Shown: in pieces, positions 39,171 through 50,225 of the stretch
Layout of the letters: each line of letters begins with the position of its first letter
Numbering within the stretch: the first letter of the stretch is position 1
Source: Halomonas ramblicola
GTDB lineage: Bacteria; Pseudomonadota; Gammaproteobacteria; Pseudomonadales; Halomonadaceae
DNA: 64,000 bases
NCBI RefSeq assembly: GCF_030409215.1
Contig: NZ_JAUFPL010000032.1
Span: 98,872 to 162,871 of the forward strand
Reading direction: 5' to 3'
Position numbers and translations under genes: made by a program
The notes under the pieces: model-generated
What the model was told of the DNA's origin: nothing
The model's input: only the letters and a program-made list of their open reading frames with translations
The model's database searches: none

Positions 39171-39983
39171 ATGACACAGCCACGACCGATTCCCAATGCC
39201 CTGACCATCGCCGGCTCGGACCCCAGCGGGGGCGCCGGCATCCAGGCCGACCTCAAGGCGTTCTCGGCGCTGGGCGCCTATGGCACCAGCGTGATCACCG
39301 CCCTCACCGCCCAGAGCACTCGCGGCGTCGCCGGCGTGCACCCGGTCCCGGCCGACTTCATCGGCCTCCAGCTCAAGACCCTGCTCGACGACGTGCACAT
39401 CGACGCCGTCAAGATCGGCATGGTGGCCAGCCGCGAGGTGGCCGAGACGATCCGCGCGGCACTGGAGCGTCGCCGGCCGCACTGGACCGTGCTGGATCCG
39501 GTGATGGTGGCCAAGAGCGGCGACGTCCTGGTGGACGACGCCGGCATCCGCGCGGTGCGCGACGTCCTGGTGCCGCTGGCCGACCTGATCACCCCCAACC
39601 TCCCGGAGGCCGCAGTGCTGCTCGACCGGCCGGCGCCCACCGACCGGGCCGGCATGGAGGCCCTGGCGCCGGCCCTGCGCGAGTTGGGTGCCGGGGCGAC
39701 CCTGCTCAAGGGGGGCCACCTGGAGAGCGCCGAGTGCCCCGACCTGCTGATCACCGCCGAGGCCACGACCTGGGTCGAGGCGGTGCGGGTCGACACCGCC
39801 AATCTCCACGGCACCGGCTGCTCGCTCTCCTCGGCGATCACTGCCCGCCTGGCGGCCGGCGCCACCCTGCCCGCGGCGGTGGCGGACGCCAAGCGCTGGC
39901 TGGGCGAGGCGCTGGCCGCCAGCCAGCGCCTGGCGGTGGGTCGGGGGCACGGCCCGGTGCACCACTTCCACGCCTGGTGGTGA
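39171..39983 (+). CDS. thiD: Hydroxymethylpyrimidine/phosphomethylpyrimidine kinase
   Basis: A 270-residue ribokinase-fold kinase that phosphorylates HMP and HMP-phosphate in thiamine synthesis. It shows NALTIAGSDPSGGAGIQADLKAFSALGAYG, DPVMVAKSGDVL, TPNLPEAAVLL and the anion-hole motif NLHGTGCSLSSAI with the catalytic Asp region. The start was set at the ATG at 39171; the Shine-Dalgarno is poor and a TTG at 39153 is possible. I see no TPP riboswitch upstream. Confidence 0.95.
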   Translation: MTQPRPIPNALTIAGSDPSGGAGIQADLKAFSALGAYGTSVITALTAQSTRGVAGVHPVPADFIGLQLKTLLDDVHIDAVKIGMVASREVAETIRAALERRRPHWTVLDPVMVAKSGDVLVDDAGIRAVRDVLVPLADLITPNLPEAAVLLDRPAPTDRAGMEALAPALRELGAGATLLKGGHLESAECPDLLITAEATTWVEAVRVDTANLHGTGCSLSSAITARLAAGATLPAAVADAKRWLGEALAASQRLAVGRGHGPVHHFHAWW

Positions 39984-40066
39984 CCCGGCGAGCTTGCAGG
40001 CCCGCGCCTCCCCACCCATGCTGAAGGCTGTCCCACCGGGATCACCTGCCATGGGAGGGAGTCATC

Positions 40067-40912
40067 ATGACCCAGACCCTGCTGTTCGCCTGCGACCTCT
40101 CCGCCGAGAACCGTGCCGCCTTCGCCCGCGCGGTGCGCCTGGCCGACGAGCATGGCGCCCGCCTGGACGTCATCCACGTGCTCGACCCCTACCTGCCGCG
40201 GCGGGTGCTCCATGACCTGGAGGAGGCGGTGGTGGCGGACATGCAGGCCATGCTCACCGACATTCGCGAGGACTACGCCCTCCCCGAACCCCGGGTGCTG
40301 ATGCAGACGGTGGCCGGCTCCCCCTATGCCGAGATCATCCGCGAGGCCCACGAACGCGAGGTGGACATGATCGTGCTGGGCGCCCACCGCAAGCGCGGCC
40401 AGCCCGACCTGGTGGCCGGCACCACCCTGGCCCGGGTGCTGCGCAGCGCCCCCTGCCCGGTGCTCTCGGTGAGCCACACCGCCAACCAGGCGTGGCACGA
40501 CATCCTGGTGCCGGTGGATTTCTCGCTCACCTGCCGCCATACCCTGCGCGAGACCCTGAGGCGCTTCCCCGACGCCCGCCTGACCCTGCTGCACGCCTGG
40601 GACATCCCCGGCGAGCGCGAGCTGGGCTCCCAGGGCGACTACGCGCGCTGGCGCGACCGTGAGGTGGCCCGCCTGCGCACCCAACTGGAGCGCGAGACCG
40701 AGCAGCTGATGGCGGAACTCGACGACGTGCCGGAACTCGAGCTGGTACTGGAGCAGGGCGACCCCCTGGAAGTGCTGATGACGCGCCTGCGCCGCCAGCC
40801 GCCGGACCTGCTGGCGCTGGGCAGCCGCGGCCAGTTGGGGCGCCAGAGCCAGATCACCGAGCGGCTGCTGGCCGAGCCCCACTGCGACATCATGCTGTGC
40901 CGCGCCTGGTAG
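40067..40912 (+). CDS. Universal stress protein, tandem-domain type
   Basis: A 281-residue cytoplasmic protein made of two UspA domains (about residues 1-148 and 149-281). Domain 1 has [33 protein letters not shown], a version of the G-2x-G-9x-G(S/T) nucleotide motif. Domain 2 has [31 protein letters not shown]. coli UspE has the same tandem layout. GGAGG lies 7 nt before the ATG. It is downstream of thiD by 83 bp and appears monocistronic. Confidence 0.92.
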   Translation: MTQTLLFACDLSAENRAAFARAVRLADEHGARLDVIHVLDPYLPRRVLHDLEEAVVADMQAMLTDIREDYALPEPRVLMQTVAGSPYAEIIREAHEREVDMIVLGAHRKRGQPDLVAGTTLARVLRSAPCPVLSVSHTANQAWHDILVPVDFSLTCRHTLRETLRRFPDARLTLLHAWDIPGERELGSQGDYARWRDREVARLRTQLERETEQLMAELDDVPELELVLEQGDPLEVLMTRLRRQPPDLLALGSRGQLGRQSQITERLLAEPHCDIMLCRAW

Positions 40913-41009
40913 GCGCCCCGATGGACGGCCCGAGCCCCTGTTCGCTGCGACCGCCGAGGCGCCCGCGCATGCTACCCTTGGCGGTTTTCAGGGACGCCGA
41001 GGACGACGC

Positions 41010-41447
41010 ATGAAGGCACTGATCCAGCGCGTGACCCAGGCCAGCGTGACGGTGGAGGACCGCACGGTCGGCGCCATCGACCACGGCCTGCTGGCCCTGG
41101 TAGGGGTCGAGAAGGGCGACGACGAGGCCGCCGCCCGCCGCCTGCTGCACAAGCTGCTGCACTACCGGGTGTTCGCCGACGCGGCGGGCAAGATGAACCT
41201 CGATGTCCAGCAGGTCGAGGGCGGGCTGTTGCTGGTCTCCCAGTTCACCCTGGCGGCGGATACCCGCAAGGGGCTGCGGCCGAGCTTCTCCAGCGCCGCC
41301 CCGCCCGCCGAGGGCGAACGCCTCTTCCACTACCTGCTGGACCGCGCCCGCGACGCCTGGCCGAGGGTCGCCAGCGGCGAATTCGCCGCCAACATGCGGG
41401 TCGCGCTGATCAACGACGGGCCGGTGACGTTTCTCCTCGAGAGTTAA
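41010..41447 (+). CDS. dtd: D-aminoacyl-tRNA deacylase
   Basis: A 145-residue enzyme that removes D-amino acids (and glycine from tRNA-Ala) from mischarged tRNAs. It begins [15 protein letters not shown], contains [27 protein letters not shown] with the SQFTL signature, and ends near [21 protein letters not shown] with the GP-type cis-proline region (NDGPVT). Length and motifs match the family exactly. It converges on the ABC-F gene. Confidence 0.96.
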   Translation: MKALIQRVTQASVTVEDRTVGAIDHGLLALVGVEKGDDEAAARRLLHKLLHYRVFADAAGKMNLDVQQVEGGLLLVSQFTLAADTRKGLRPSFSSAAPPAEGERLFHYLLDRARDAWPRVASGEFAANMRVALINDGPVTFLLES

Positions 41448-41464
41448 GAGGGAAGAGGGAGGAG

Positions 41465-41493
41465 GGAAGACAGGATGGGGGTGTGTCTTCCCG
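41465..41493. terminator. Hairpin between convergent dtd and ABC-F genes
   Basis: GGGAAGAC and GTCTTCCC form a perfect 8-bp stem with a 13-nt loop, inside a purine-rich stretch (41448-41480). There is no T-tract, so its role as a terminator is uncertain. Confidence 0.3.
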
Positions 41494-41515
41494 CTTCGAG
41501 CGGCGTAGCCGCGTC

Positions 41516-43459
<1,944 letters not shown>

Positions 43460-43509
43460 GCGGGCTCCACGGGCTGTGCATGGGCTGCCGCCGTGGCGGC
43501 AGCGAGACG

Positions 43510-44046
43510 ATGACCCACGATTCTACCGAAATGGCGGCCCGCCTGCGGGCTCGCCTCGCCGCGGCACCGCTCTGGCCCTTCGCCCTCGACCTCTACGCCC
43601 GCCCGGGGGTCGAGGCCGCCTGCCTGCGCCTGCAGGACGAGGCCGGCGTCGACGTCTGCGAGTTGCTGTGGCGCTGCTGGCTGCTGCACCACGGTGCCGT
43701 GCCCGACGTCGCGCTGGAGGCCAGCCTGGCGGAGATCCGGGCCTGGCAGCGCGAGGTCACGGCTCCGCTGCGCCGGCTGCGTCGCGGCCTGAAGGCCCGG
43801 GCGGCACGCTGCGAGGGCGTCGCCGCGCTGCGCGAGACCCTCAAGCGGGCGGAGCTGCAGGCCGAGAGAGAGACGCTTTCCCGCCTGCAAGACCTGACGT
43901 TGTGCGACCAGTCGGGACCGCTTTCCGCGCCCCACCCCGACTATGAAAAAGTTCTCGCCGAAACCCTAAAACTGCAGAAAAAACCGCATCTTTCAACGCT
44001 CAACAGCCTGGTTGCCTGCCTTGACCCTCCCCGGGGGCCACGCTAG
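43510..44046 (+). CDS. TIGR02444-type conserved protein
   Basis: A 178-residue cytoplasmic protein resembling the TIGR02444 family of uncharacterised proteobacterial proteins. The family-like core is PLWPFALDLYARPGVEAACLRLQDEAGVDVCELLWRCWL, then EIRAWQREVTAPLRRLRRGLK. The function is unknown. It starts 51 nt after, and divergent to, the ABC-F gene. The last ~35 codons (43940-44046) are clearly AT-richer than the rest, with runs of A. That stretch overlaps the promoter region of teaA, so the skewed codons may reflect a regulatory constraint. Confidence 0.8.
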   Translation: MTHDSTEMAARLRARLAAAPLWPFALDLYARPGVEAACLRLQDEAGVDVCELLWRCWLLHHGAVPDVALEASLAEIRAWQREVTAPLRRLRRGLKARAARCEGVAALRETLKRAELQAERETLSRLQDLTLCDQSGPLSAPHPDYEKVLAETLKLQKKPHLSTLNSLVACLDPPRGPR

Positions 44047-44049
44047 CCT
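44021..44049 (+). promoter_or_regulatory. Putative teaABCD promoter
   Basis: TTGACC and TAGCCT are 17 bp apart, overlapping the 3' end of the upstream gene and about 90 bp before teaA. The -35 matches sigma-70 at five of six positions. A-tracts at 43968-43971, 43978-43983 and a T-tract at 43991-43993 are spaced about 11 bp apart just upstream, consistent with bent DNA or an UP-like element. Confidence 0.5.
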
Positions 44050-44140
44050 GAAAATCAGACGAGTGAATGTGATGTTCACCTGAAGCCCGGTGGCGAACGA
44101 CTCGCCTTGCATGGGCCAAACCTGCAGAGGGACCACAAGA

Positions 44141-45166
44141 ATGAAGTCACACAAGCTGTTGTCCACCGCCGGTATCGGCGCGCTGATGTTAGGCATGACC
44201 TCCGCCGCCATGGCAGACAACTGGCGCTACGCCCACGAGGAGTACGAGGGCGATGTCCAGGACGTCTTCGCCGTGGCCTTCAAGGAATACGTCGAGGAAA
44301 ATTCCGACCACACCGTCCAGATCTATCGCTTCGGCGAACTGGGCGAGTCCGACGACATCATGGAGCAGACCCGCAGCGGCATCCTCCAGTTCGTCAACCA
44401 GTCGCCGGGCTTCACCGGGTCCCTGATCCCGTCGGCTCAGATCTTCTTCATCCCCTACCTGCTGCCCACCGACATGGAAACCGTGCTCGAGTTCTTCGAC
44501 GAGAGCGAGGCCATCAACGAGATGTTCCCGGAGATCTATGCGGAACACGGCCTGGAGCTGCTCCAGATGTACCCGGAGGGCGAGATGGTGATCACCACCG
44601 ACGAGCCGATCAGCTCGCCGGAGGATCTCGACAACAAGAAGATCCGGGTGATGACCAACCCGCTGCTCTCCGAGACCTACAGCGCCTTCGGCGCGACCCC
44701 CACGCCGCTGCCCTGGGGAGAGGTCTACGGCGGCCTGCAGACCGGCATCATCGACGGCCAGGAGAACCCCATCTTCTGGATCGAGTCCGGCGGCCTCTAC
44801 GAGGTGTCGCCGCACCTGACCTTCACCGGCCACGGCTGGTTCACCACCGCCATGATGGCCAACCAGGACTTCTTCAACGGCCTCTCCGAGGAGGACCAGC
44901 AGCTGGTGAATGAGGCCTCCGAGGCGGCCTACGATCACACCATCGAGCATATCCAGGGCCTGTCCGAGGAGTCGCTGGACAAGATCATGGAAGACTGCGG
45001 CGACGAGTGCAGCGTCACCCGCCTCGATGAGGAGCAGATCCAGGCCTTCCGCGAGCGTGCGCCCCAGGTCGAGGAGGAGTTCCTCGAGATGACCGGCGAG
45101 ACCGGCGAGGAACTGCTGAACCAGTTCAAGGCCGACCTCGAGGCCGTCAACGAAGACGCGGAGTGA
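44141..45166 (+). CDS. teaA: Ectoine/hydroxyectoine TRAP binding protein TeaA
   Basis: A 341-residue periplasmic protein with a signal peptide of about 25 residues (IGALMLGMTSAAMA). The mature sequence from DNWRYAHEEYEGDVQDVF onward follows Halomonas elongata TeaA very closely in my memory, including GELGESDDIMEQT, NPLLSETY and EVYGGLQTGIIDGQENPIFW. TeaA captures ectoine and hydroxyectoine with high affinity for the TeaBC permease, mainly to recover leaked compatible solute. The start at 44141 gives the signal peptide; the open frame extends to 44090. An 11-bp stem-loop follows the gene. Confidence 0.96.
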   Translation: MKSHKLLSTAGIGALMLGMTSAAMADNWRYAHEEYEGDVQDVFAVAFKEYVEENSDHTVQIYRFGELGESDDIMEQTRSGILQFVNQSPGFTGSLIPSAQIFFIPYLLPTDMETVLEFFDESEAINEMFPEIYAEHGLELLQMYPEGEMVITTDEPISSPEDLDNKKIRVMTNPLLSETYSAFGATPTPLPWGEVYGGLQTGIIDGQENPIFWIESGGLYEVSPHLTFTGHGWFTTAMMANQDFFNGLSEEDQQLVNEASEAAYDHTIEHIQGLSEESLDKIMEDCGDECSVTRLDEEQIQAFRERAPQVEEEFLEMTGETGEELLNQFKADLEAVNEDAE

Positions 45167-45185
45167 TAGCGAGCCGCGCTGGATG

Positions 45186-45219
45186 GCAGGGGGGTGGCCC
45201 ACCCGGGTCACCCCCCTGC
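45186..45219 (+). terminator. Strong stem-loop between teaA and teaB
   Basis: A perfect 11-bp stem GCAGGGGGGTG/CACCCCCCTGC with a 12-nt loop lies 19 nt after teaA. The T-tract is weak (CTCGTTT). It may act as a partial terminator or 3' stabiliser, giving more binding protein than permease, as is common in transporter operons. Confidence 0.55.
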
Positions 45220-45352
45220 TCGTTTCCGGCCACGCCGTCGCAGCGTGCACCCAGCGTTGACCCTCGAGGCCGGGTGCCCATAGCGCACAGGATATGCTGA
45301 CAGGCAAGGGAACCCATCTACCCGTAACGCATGCTGGAGGGAGAGCGCCGCC

Positions 45353-45931
45353 ATGACGGATGAAGAGTCCGAAAAGAACTACCGCTCAGGCCTGCCGGGC
45401 CCCCTCGGGGTCGTCGACACCTTCATGAGCAAGCTGGAGGCGGTGCTGCTCGCCATGGGCGTGCTGCTGATGGCCATCAATACCGTCGCCAACGTCATCG
45501 CCCGTTTCATGCTGGGCGGTAGCATCTTCTTCACCGGGGAGATCAATCGCATCCTGATCATCATGATCACCTTCGCCGGCATCGGCTATGCGGCCCGTCA
45601 CGGCCGGCACATCCGCATGTCGGCGATCTATGATGCCCTGCCGGTGGGCGGGCGCAAGGCGCTGATGATCTGCATCTCCCTCTTCACCTCGCTGGTGATG
45701 TTCTTCCTGCTCTACTACGCGATCGTCTACATGCTGGACCTGAGGGCCAGTGGTCGCGTGCTGCCGGCGCTGGGCTTCCCGATCTGGGTCATCTACGTCT
45801 GGGCCCCGCTGGGCTTCCTGATCACCGGGATCCAGTACCTGCTTACCGCCATCAAGAACATGACGTCGCGGGACGTCTACCTGTCGACCGGCGTGATCGA
45901 CGGCTACAAGGATACGGAAACGGAAGTCTGA
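45353..45931 (+). CDS. teaB: Ectoine TRAP transporter small permease TeaB
   Basis: A 192-residue DctQ-type membrane protein with four helices (about residues 28-48, 60-80, 100-122, 140-162). The conserved loop GYAARHGRHIRMSAIYDALP follows helix 2. Its place between TeaA and TeaC assigns it as TeaB. It lies 186 bp after teaA, with the stem-loop in between, and 30 bp before teaC. GGAGGG lies upstream of the ATG. Confidence 0.93.
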   Translation: MTDEESEKNYRSGLPGPLGVVDTFMSKLEAVLLAMGVLLMAINTVANVIARFMLGGSIFFTGEINRILIIMITFAGIGYAARHGRHIRMSAIYDALPVGGRKALMICISLFTSLVMFFLLYYAIVYMLDLRASGRVLPALGFPIWVIYVWAPLGFLITGIQYLLTAIKNMTSRDVYLSTGVIDGYKDTETEV

Positions 45932-45961
45932 CGCAGGGCGACACGCCTGAGGGAGCGCAAG

Positions 45962-47248
45962 ATGACGACAATAATGGTAGTGACCATGATCGCCCTGCTG
46001 CTGCTGGGCTTTCCGATGATGATCCCGCTGATCACCGCGGCGGTCATCGGCTTCTACATGATGTTCAACGGCCTGGGCCAGATGGATACCCTGATCCAGC
46101 AGATGATGGCCGGCATCCGGCCCGCCTCGCTGATCGCCGTGCCCATGTTCATCCTCGCCGCGGACATCATGACCCGCGGCCAGTCGGCCGATCGCCTGAT
46201 CAACATGGTGATGTCCTTCATCGGCCACGTGAAGGGAGGGCTAGCGGTCTCCACCGCCGCCTCCTGCACCCTGTTCGGCGCCGTCTCCGGCTCCACCCAG
46301 GCCACGGTGGTGGCGGTGGGCTCGCCGCTGCGCCCCAAGATGCTCAAGGCCGGCTACTCGGACTCCTTCACCCTGGCACTGATCATCAACGCCAGCGACA
46401 TCGCCTTCCTGATCCCGCCGAGCATCGGCATGATCATCTACGGGGTCATCTCCGAGACCTCCATCGCCGAGCTGTTCATCGCCGGTATCGGCCCGGGCCT
46501 GATGATCCTGGTGATGTTCTCGGTCTATTGCGTCGCCTACGCCCTGATCCGCGATGTCCCCACCGAGGCCAGGGCGAACTGGAGACAACGCTTCACTGCC
46601 GTTCGCCAGGCGCTATGGCCGCTGGGCTTCCCGGTGATCATCGTCGGCGGCATCTATGGTGGCGTCTTCAGCCCCACCGAGGCGGCGGCCGCCTGCGTGC
46701 TCTACGCCGTCTTCCTGGAGTTCATCGTCTTCCGCTCGCTGAAGGTGGCGGACATCTACGCCATCGCCAAGTCCACCGGCCTGATCACCGCCGTGGTCTT
46801 CATCCTGGTCGCGGCCGGCAACGGCTTCTCGTGGATCATCTCCTTCGCCCAGATTCCCCAGGCGATCCTGGATGCCGTGGGCATCGGCGAGGCGGGCCCC
46901 ACCGGGGTGTTGATCGCCATCTGCATCTCCTTCTTCGTGGCCTGCATGTTCGTCGACCCCATCGTGGTGATCCTGGTGCTGACGCCGATCTTCGCCCCGG
47001 CCGTGGCGGCCACCGGCCTGGATCCGGTGCTGGTGGGCATCCTGATCACCCTGCAGGTGGCGATCGGCTCGGCGACGCCGCCCTTCGGCTGCGACATCTT
47101 CACCGCCATCGCCATCTTCAAGCGCCCCTACTGGGACGTGATCAAGGGCACTCCGCCCTTCGTGTTCATGCTGGTGCTGGCGGCGGCCCTATTGATCATG
47201 TTCCCGCAGATCGCCCTCTTCCTGCGCGACCTGGCCTTTGCTGACTGA
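45962..47248 (+). CDS. teaC: Ectoine TRAP transporter large permease TeaC
   Basis: A 428-residue DctM-type permease with about 12 helices. Signature stretches are AVPMFILAADIMTRGQSADRLINMV, the SCTLFGAVSGSTQATVVAVG cation/substrate region and VAIGSATPPFGCDIFTAIAIF. TRAP systems of this type are driven by the sodium gradient, and in H. elongata TeaABC is the only ectoine uptake route. It starts at an ATG with GGGAG upstream and is followed 27 bp later by teaD. Confidence 0.95.
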   Translation: MTTIMVVTMIALLLLGFPMMIPLITAAVIGFYMMFNGLGQMDTLIQQMMAGIRPASLIAVPMFILAADIMTRGQSADRLINMVMSFIGHVKGGLAVSTAASCTLFGAVSGSTQATVVAVGSPLRPKMLKAGYSDSFTLALIINASDIAFLIPPSIGMIIYGVISETSIAELFIAGIGPGLMILVMFSVYCVAYALIRDVPTEARANWRQRFTAVRQALWPLGFPVIIVGGIYGGVFSPTEAAAACVLYAVFLEFIVFRSLKVADIYAIAKSTGLITAVVFILVAAGNGFSWIISFAQIPQAILDAVGIGEAGPTGVLIAICISFFVACMFVDPIVVILVLTPIFAPAVAATGLDPVLVGILITLQVAIGSATPPFGCDIFTAIAIFKRPYWDVIKGTPPFVFMLVLAAALLIMFPQIALFLRDLAFAD

Positions 47249-47275
47249 CCCCGGACACCAAGAGGAGAGGTGACG

Positions 47276-47719
47276 ATGTTCAATCGGATACTGGTTCCGG
47301 TGGATGGCTCCAAGGGCGCCCTGCAGGCGCTGGAAAAGGCCGTGGGACTCCAGAAGTTGACCGGGGCCGAGCTCTACCTGCTCTGCGTGTTCAAACACCA
47401 CAGCCTGCTGGAGGCCTCGCTCTCCATGGTGCGCCCCGACAAGCTGGACATCCCCGACGACGCCCTCAAGGAGTACGCCACCGAGATCGCCATGCACGCC
47501 AAGACCCAGGCGACGGAGATGGGCGTACCGGCCGACAAGCTACGCGCCTTCGTCAAGGGTGGGCGCCCCTCGCGCACCATCGTGCGCTTCGCCCGCAAGC
47601 GCGAGTGCGACCTGATCGTGATCGGTGCCCAGGGCACCAACGGCGACAAGGGCCTGCTGCTGGGCAGCGTCTCCCAGCGCGTGGCCGGCTCCGCCCACTG
47701 TCCCACCCTGGTGGTCTGA
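47276..47719 (+). CDS. teaD: Universal stress protein TeaD, regulator of TeaABC
   Basis: A 147-residue single-domain UspA protein. The ATP-binding motif [18 protein letters not shown] is complete, as in the ATP-binding USP class. In H. elongata TeaD binds ATP and lowers TeaABC transport activity. The start is the ATG at 47276, with GAGGAG eight bases upstream; the GTG six bases earlier is less well spaced. It ends the tea operon before a hairpin. Confidence 0.93.
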   Translation: MFNRILVPVDGSKGALQALEKAVGLQKLTGAELYLLCVFKHHSLLEASLSMVRPDKLDIPDDALKEYATEIAMHAKTQATEMGVPADKLRAFVKGGRPSRTIVRFARKRECDLIVIGAQGTNGDKGLLLGSVSQRVAGSAHCPTLVV

Positions 47720-47728
47720 CGCCTCGTC

Positions 47729-47768
47729 GCCGGGCCGGCATCGCCCTCTGGTGCGGAACCGGCCCGGC
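47729..47768 (+). terminator. Hairpin after teaD
   Basis: GCCGGGCCGG and CCGGCCCGGC form a perfect 10-bp stem with a 20-nt loop 10 nt after the teaD stop. It is followed by CCTGTTA, so the T-tract is weak. Confidence 0.45.
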
Positions 47769-47874
47769 CCTGTTAGAGTCCCATGGGTTTGCATCCAACT
47801 TGAGGCGCACGAAGGAGCTGATTCGTTAAATAGCGGGCTATTCGCCTCATCAGATCGATAAACAAGGGACTCCC

Positions 47875-48564
47875 ATGAAGAGACTGCTGACCACCGCCTC
47901 CCTCACCGCCCTGCTCGGCGCCGCCCCCCTGGCGCTGGCCGCCCCGGAAACCGACGACGAGAAGCTGGGCTACAGCCTGGGCGTCACCCTGGGCCAGAGC
48001 ATCCAGCAGGACGTGGAGGACCTCGACGTCGACGCCTTCACCCAGGCGATCCAGGACGTCTTCGCCGGTGGCGAACTCGAGATGAGCGAAGAGGAGATGG
48101 CCGAGGCGCTGATGAACTTCCAGCAGCAGGCCATGGCGGCCCGCCAGGCCGAGGCCGAACAGGAAGCCGAGGCCAACCTCGCCGAGGGCGAGGCCTACCT
48201 GGCCGACAACGCCGAGGAGGAGGGCGTCGAGACCACCGACTCCGGCCTGCAGTACCGCGAGCTCGAGGCCGGCGACGGCGCCACCCCGGCGGCCACCGAC
48301 ACCGTCGAGGTGCACTACGAGGGCACCCTCATCGACGGCACCGTCTTCGACAGCTCCTACGAGCGCGGCGAGCCGGTCAGCTTCCGCGTCGACCAGGTGA
48401 TCGACGGCTGGCAGGAGGCCCTGCAGCTGATGAGCGTCGGCGACACCTGGGAGATCGTGATTCCCGCCGAGCTGGCCTACGGCGCCCAGGGCCAGGGCCC
48501 CATCGGCCCCAACGAGACCCTGATCTTCAAGGTCGAGCTGCTCGACGTCGCCACCGAGGACTGA
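47875..48564 (+). CDS. FKBP-type peptidyl-prolyl isomerase, exported
   Basis: A 229-residue FKBP isomerase of the Mip/FkpA/FklB type. A signal peptide covers about residues 1-22 (ALAAPE). A helical dimerisation domain follows (about 28-125, with SIQQDVEDLDVDAFTQAIQDVF). The C-terminal FKBP domain (about 140-229) has VEVHYEGTLIDGTVFDSSYERG, VIDGWQEALQLMSVGDTWEIVIP and AYGAQGQGPIGPNETLIFKVELL. It is very acidic, as expected for an exported protein of a halophile. It likely assists periplasmic or outer-membrane protein folding. Confidence 0.93.
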   Translation: MKRLLTTASLTALLGAAPLALAAPETDDEKLGYSLGVTLGQSIQQDVEDLDVDAFTQAIQDVFAGGELEMSEEEMAEALMNFQQQAMAARQAEAEQEAEANLAEGEAYLADNAEEEGVETTDSGLQYRELEAGDGATPAATDTVEVHYEGTLIDGTVFDSSYERGEPVSFRVDQVIDGWQEALQLMSVGDTWEIVIPAELAYGAQGQGPIGPNETLIFKVELLDVATED

Positions 48565-48572
48565 GCCACCCG

Positions 48573-49625
48573 ATGACCCGCCCCTCGCGACTCGCCGCCG
48601 CCCTGGCGCTCACCGGCCTGGCGGCCATACCGGTCGCGGCCCAGGAGGAGCCGCCCGAGTTGCCGCGGCTGGGGGTGACGGGCGACGCCACCAGCGTCAT
48701 CGGCGTCTCTTCCGGCGGCTACATGGCCACCCAGCTGGCGGTGGCCTGGCCCGAGCGCTTCGCCGGCCTGGGCGTGCTGGCCGCCGGGCCCTGGTCCTGC
48801 GCCCGGGGCTCACTGGGCCTGGCGCTCGGCCAGTGCATGACCACCCGCCGCGGCCTGCCCGACCCGGGAGACCTCGAGCTGCGCCTGGCCGACTATCGCG
48901 AGCGCGACCAGGTGGGTGACGCCGAGGCGCTCGCCGAATTGCGGGCCTTCGTCTGGCACGGCGGGGAGGACGACACCGTCGACCCGGCGCTGGGCGAGGC
49001 CCTGAGCGAACAGCTGGCGGCCTGGCTGGCCGCCCCCGACGACCAGCTGCGCCTGCGCCGGGACGACGGCATCGGCCACGGCTGGCCCGTCGATGCCGGC
49101 TCGGTGGCGGCAGAGGCGAGCGAACTGGGCGACTGCCGTCGCGGCGGCGGCACCCACCTGCTGGCCTGCGACCGGGACATCGCCGGCGCGGCCCTGGCCT
49201 GGCTGCACGGGGAGCAGGCACCGCCCGCCGACGGCGAACCGCGCGGTGAGCTGCGGCGCTTCGACCAGGGCGACTTCGACGCCAAGGGCCTCGACGACGC
49301 CGGCTACCTGTTCGTACCGGAGGGGTGTGAATCGGGGGAGTGCGCACTCACCCTGGCCCTGCACGGCTGCTCCATGGGGGCCGAGCAGATCGGCGAGGCC
49401 TTCGTGCGCCACAACGGGCTCAACGCCTGGGCGGCCACCAACCGGCGAGTGGTGCTCTACCCCCAGGTGGAAACCAGCCTGGCCAACCCCCAGGGCTGCT
49501 GGGACTGGTGGGGCTACGCCGAGAGCACCTGGCAGCTCGACCCGCTCCACGATACCCGCGAGGGCACCCAGGTGCGCGCCCTGATGGCCATGCTGGACCG
49601 GCTGCAGGAGTCGCCGCCCGACTGA
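48573..49625 (+). CDS. Secreted PHB-depolymerase-like esterase
   Basis: A 350-residue alpha/beta-hydrolase of the extracellular poly(3-hydroxybutyrate) depolymerase family. A signal peptide covers about residues 1-23. The nucleophile is in GVSSGGYMATQLAVAWPE (GxSxG, about residue 46), the acid is likely in HGGEDDTVDP, and the C-terminal part shows LALHGCSMGAEQIG and NPQGCWDWWGY, both typical of the family. Family members degrade short-chain polyhydroxyalkanoates or related esters. Halomonads store PHB, but this enzyme is predicted to act outside the cytoplasm. It follows the FKBP gene by 8 bp and may be co-transcribed. Confidence 0.85.
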   Translation: MTRPSRLAAALALTGLAAIPVAAQEEPPELPRLGVTGDATSVIGVSSGGYMATQLAVAWPERFAGLGVLAAGPWSCARGSLGLALGQCMTTRRGLPDPGDLELRLADYRERDQVGDAEALAELRAFVWHGGEDDTVDPALGEALSEQLAAWLAAPDDQLRLRRDDGIGHGWPVDAGSVAAEASELGDCRRGGGTHLLACDRDIAGAALAWLHGEQAPPADGEPRGELRRFDQGDFDAKGLDDAGYLFVPEGCESGECALTLALHGCSMGAEQIGEAFVRHNGLNAWAATNRRVVLYPQVETSLANPQGCWDWWGYAESTWQLDPLHDTREGTQVRALMAMLDRLQESPPD

Positions 49626-49631
49626 GCCGGC

Positions 49632-50225
49632 TCAGAGCACCTCCTGCAGTGCCGCGCTGAGGCTATGGGGAGCCGGCGAGTAGAGCACCCGCCTCAGGAT
49701 CTCGCCTTCCCGGTCCACCAGGTAGAGCGAGGAGCTGTGGTCCACGGTGTACTCCATGGCCGAGTCGGGAGCCTCCACCTTGCGCCACACCACCCCGTAG
49801 CGCTCGGCGATCTCCTCGAGCTGCGCCTGGCTGCCGGTGGCGCCGATGAAGTCGTCGCCGAAGAAGTCCGTGTACTCGGCCAGCCGCTCGACGGTGTCCC
49901 GTTCGGGGTCCACCGAGATCATCAATGGCACCACCCGTTCGCGCTGATCCGCCTCCAGGTCGGCCAACGCCTGGCGGATCACCGCCATGCTCATGGGACA
50001 GACGTCGGGGCAGTGAGTGTAGCCGAAGAAGACCACCGCCAGCTCCTCCTCCCCGAGTCGCTCGAGGGAGAAGTCGCCGTGGGTCGAGGGCAGCTCGATC
50101 GGCCCCCCCTGCAACTCGTTGCCGCTTCCCGCACTGCCGAACTGGTGCTGGAACCAGCCGACGCCGCCCACCGCCAGGATCAGCACGATGAGGGCGATGC
50201 CCGCCCAGATGCCCTTGCGTTTCAT
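49632..50225 (-). CDS. SCO1/SenC-type copper chaperone
   Basis: A 197-residue thioredoxin-like protein anchored by one N-terminal helix (about residues 7-25). The copper ligands are CPDVC (72-76) and His163 in VDHSSSLYLVD. SCO proteins deliver copper to the CuA centre of cytochrome c oxidase or reduce its cysteines. No oxidase genes are in the window. The ATG overlaps the stop of an upstream membrane-anchored gene (ATGA), so the pair is translationally coupled. Confidence 0.93.
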   Translation of the reverse strand: MKRKGIWAGIALIVLILAVGGVGWFQHQFGSAGSGNELQGGPIELPSTHGDFSLERLGEEELAVVFFGYTHCPDVCPMSMAVIRQALADLEADQRERVVPLMISVDPERDTVERLAEYTDFFGDDFIGATGSQAQLEEIAERYGVVWRKVEAPDSAMEYTVDHSSSLYLVDREGEILRRVLYSPAPHSLSAALQEVL

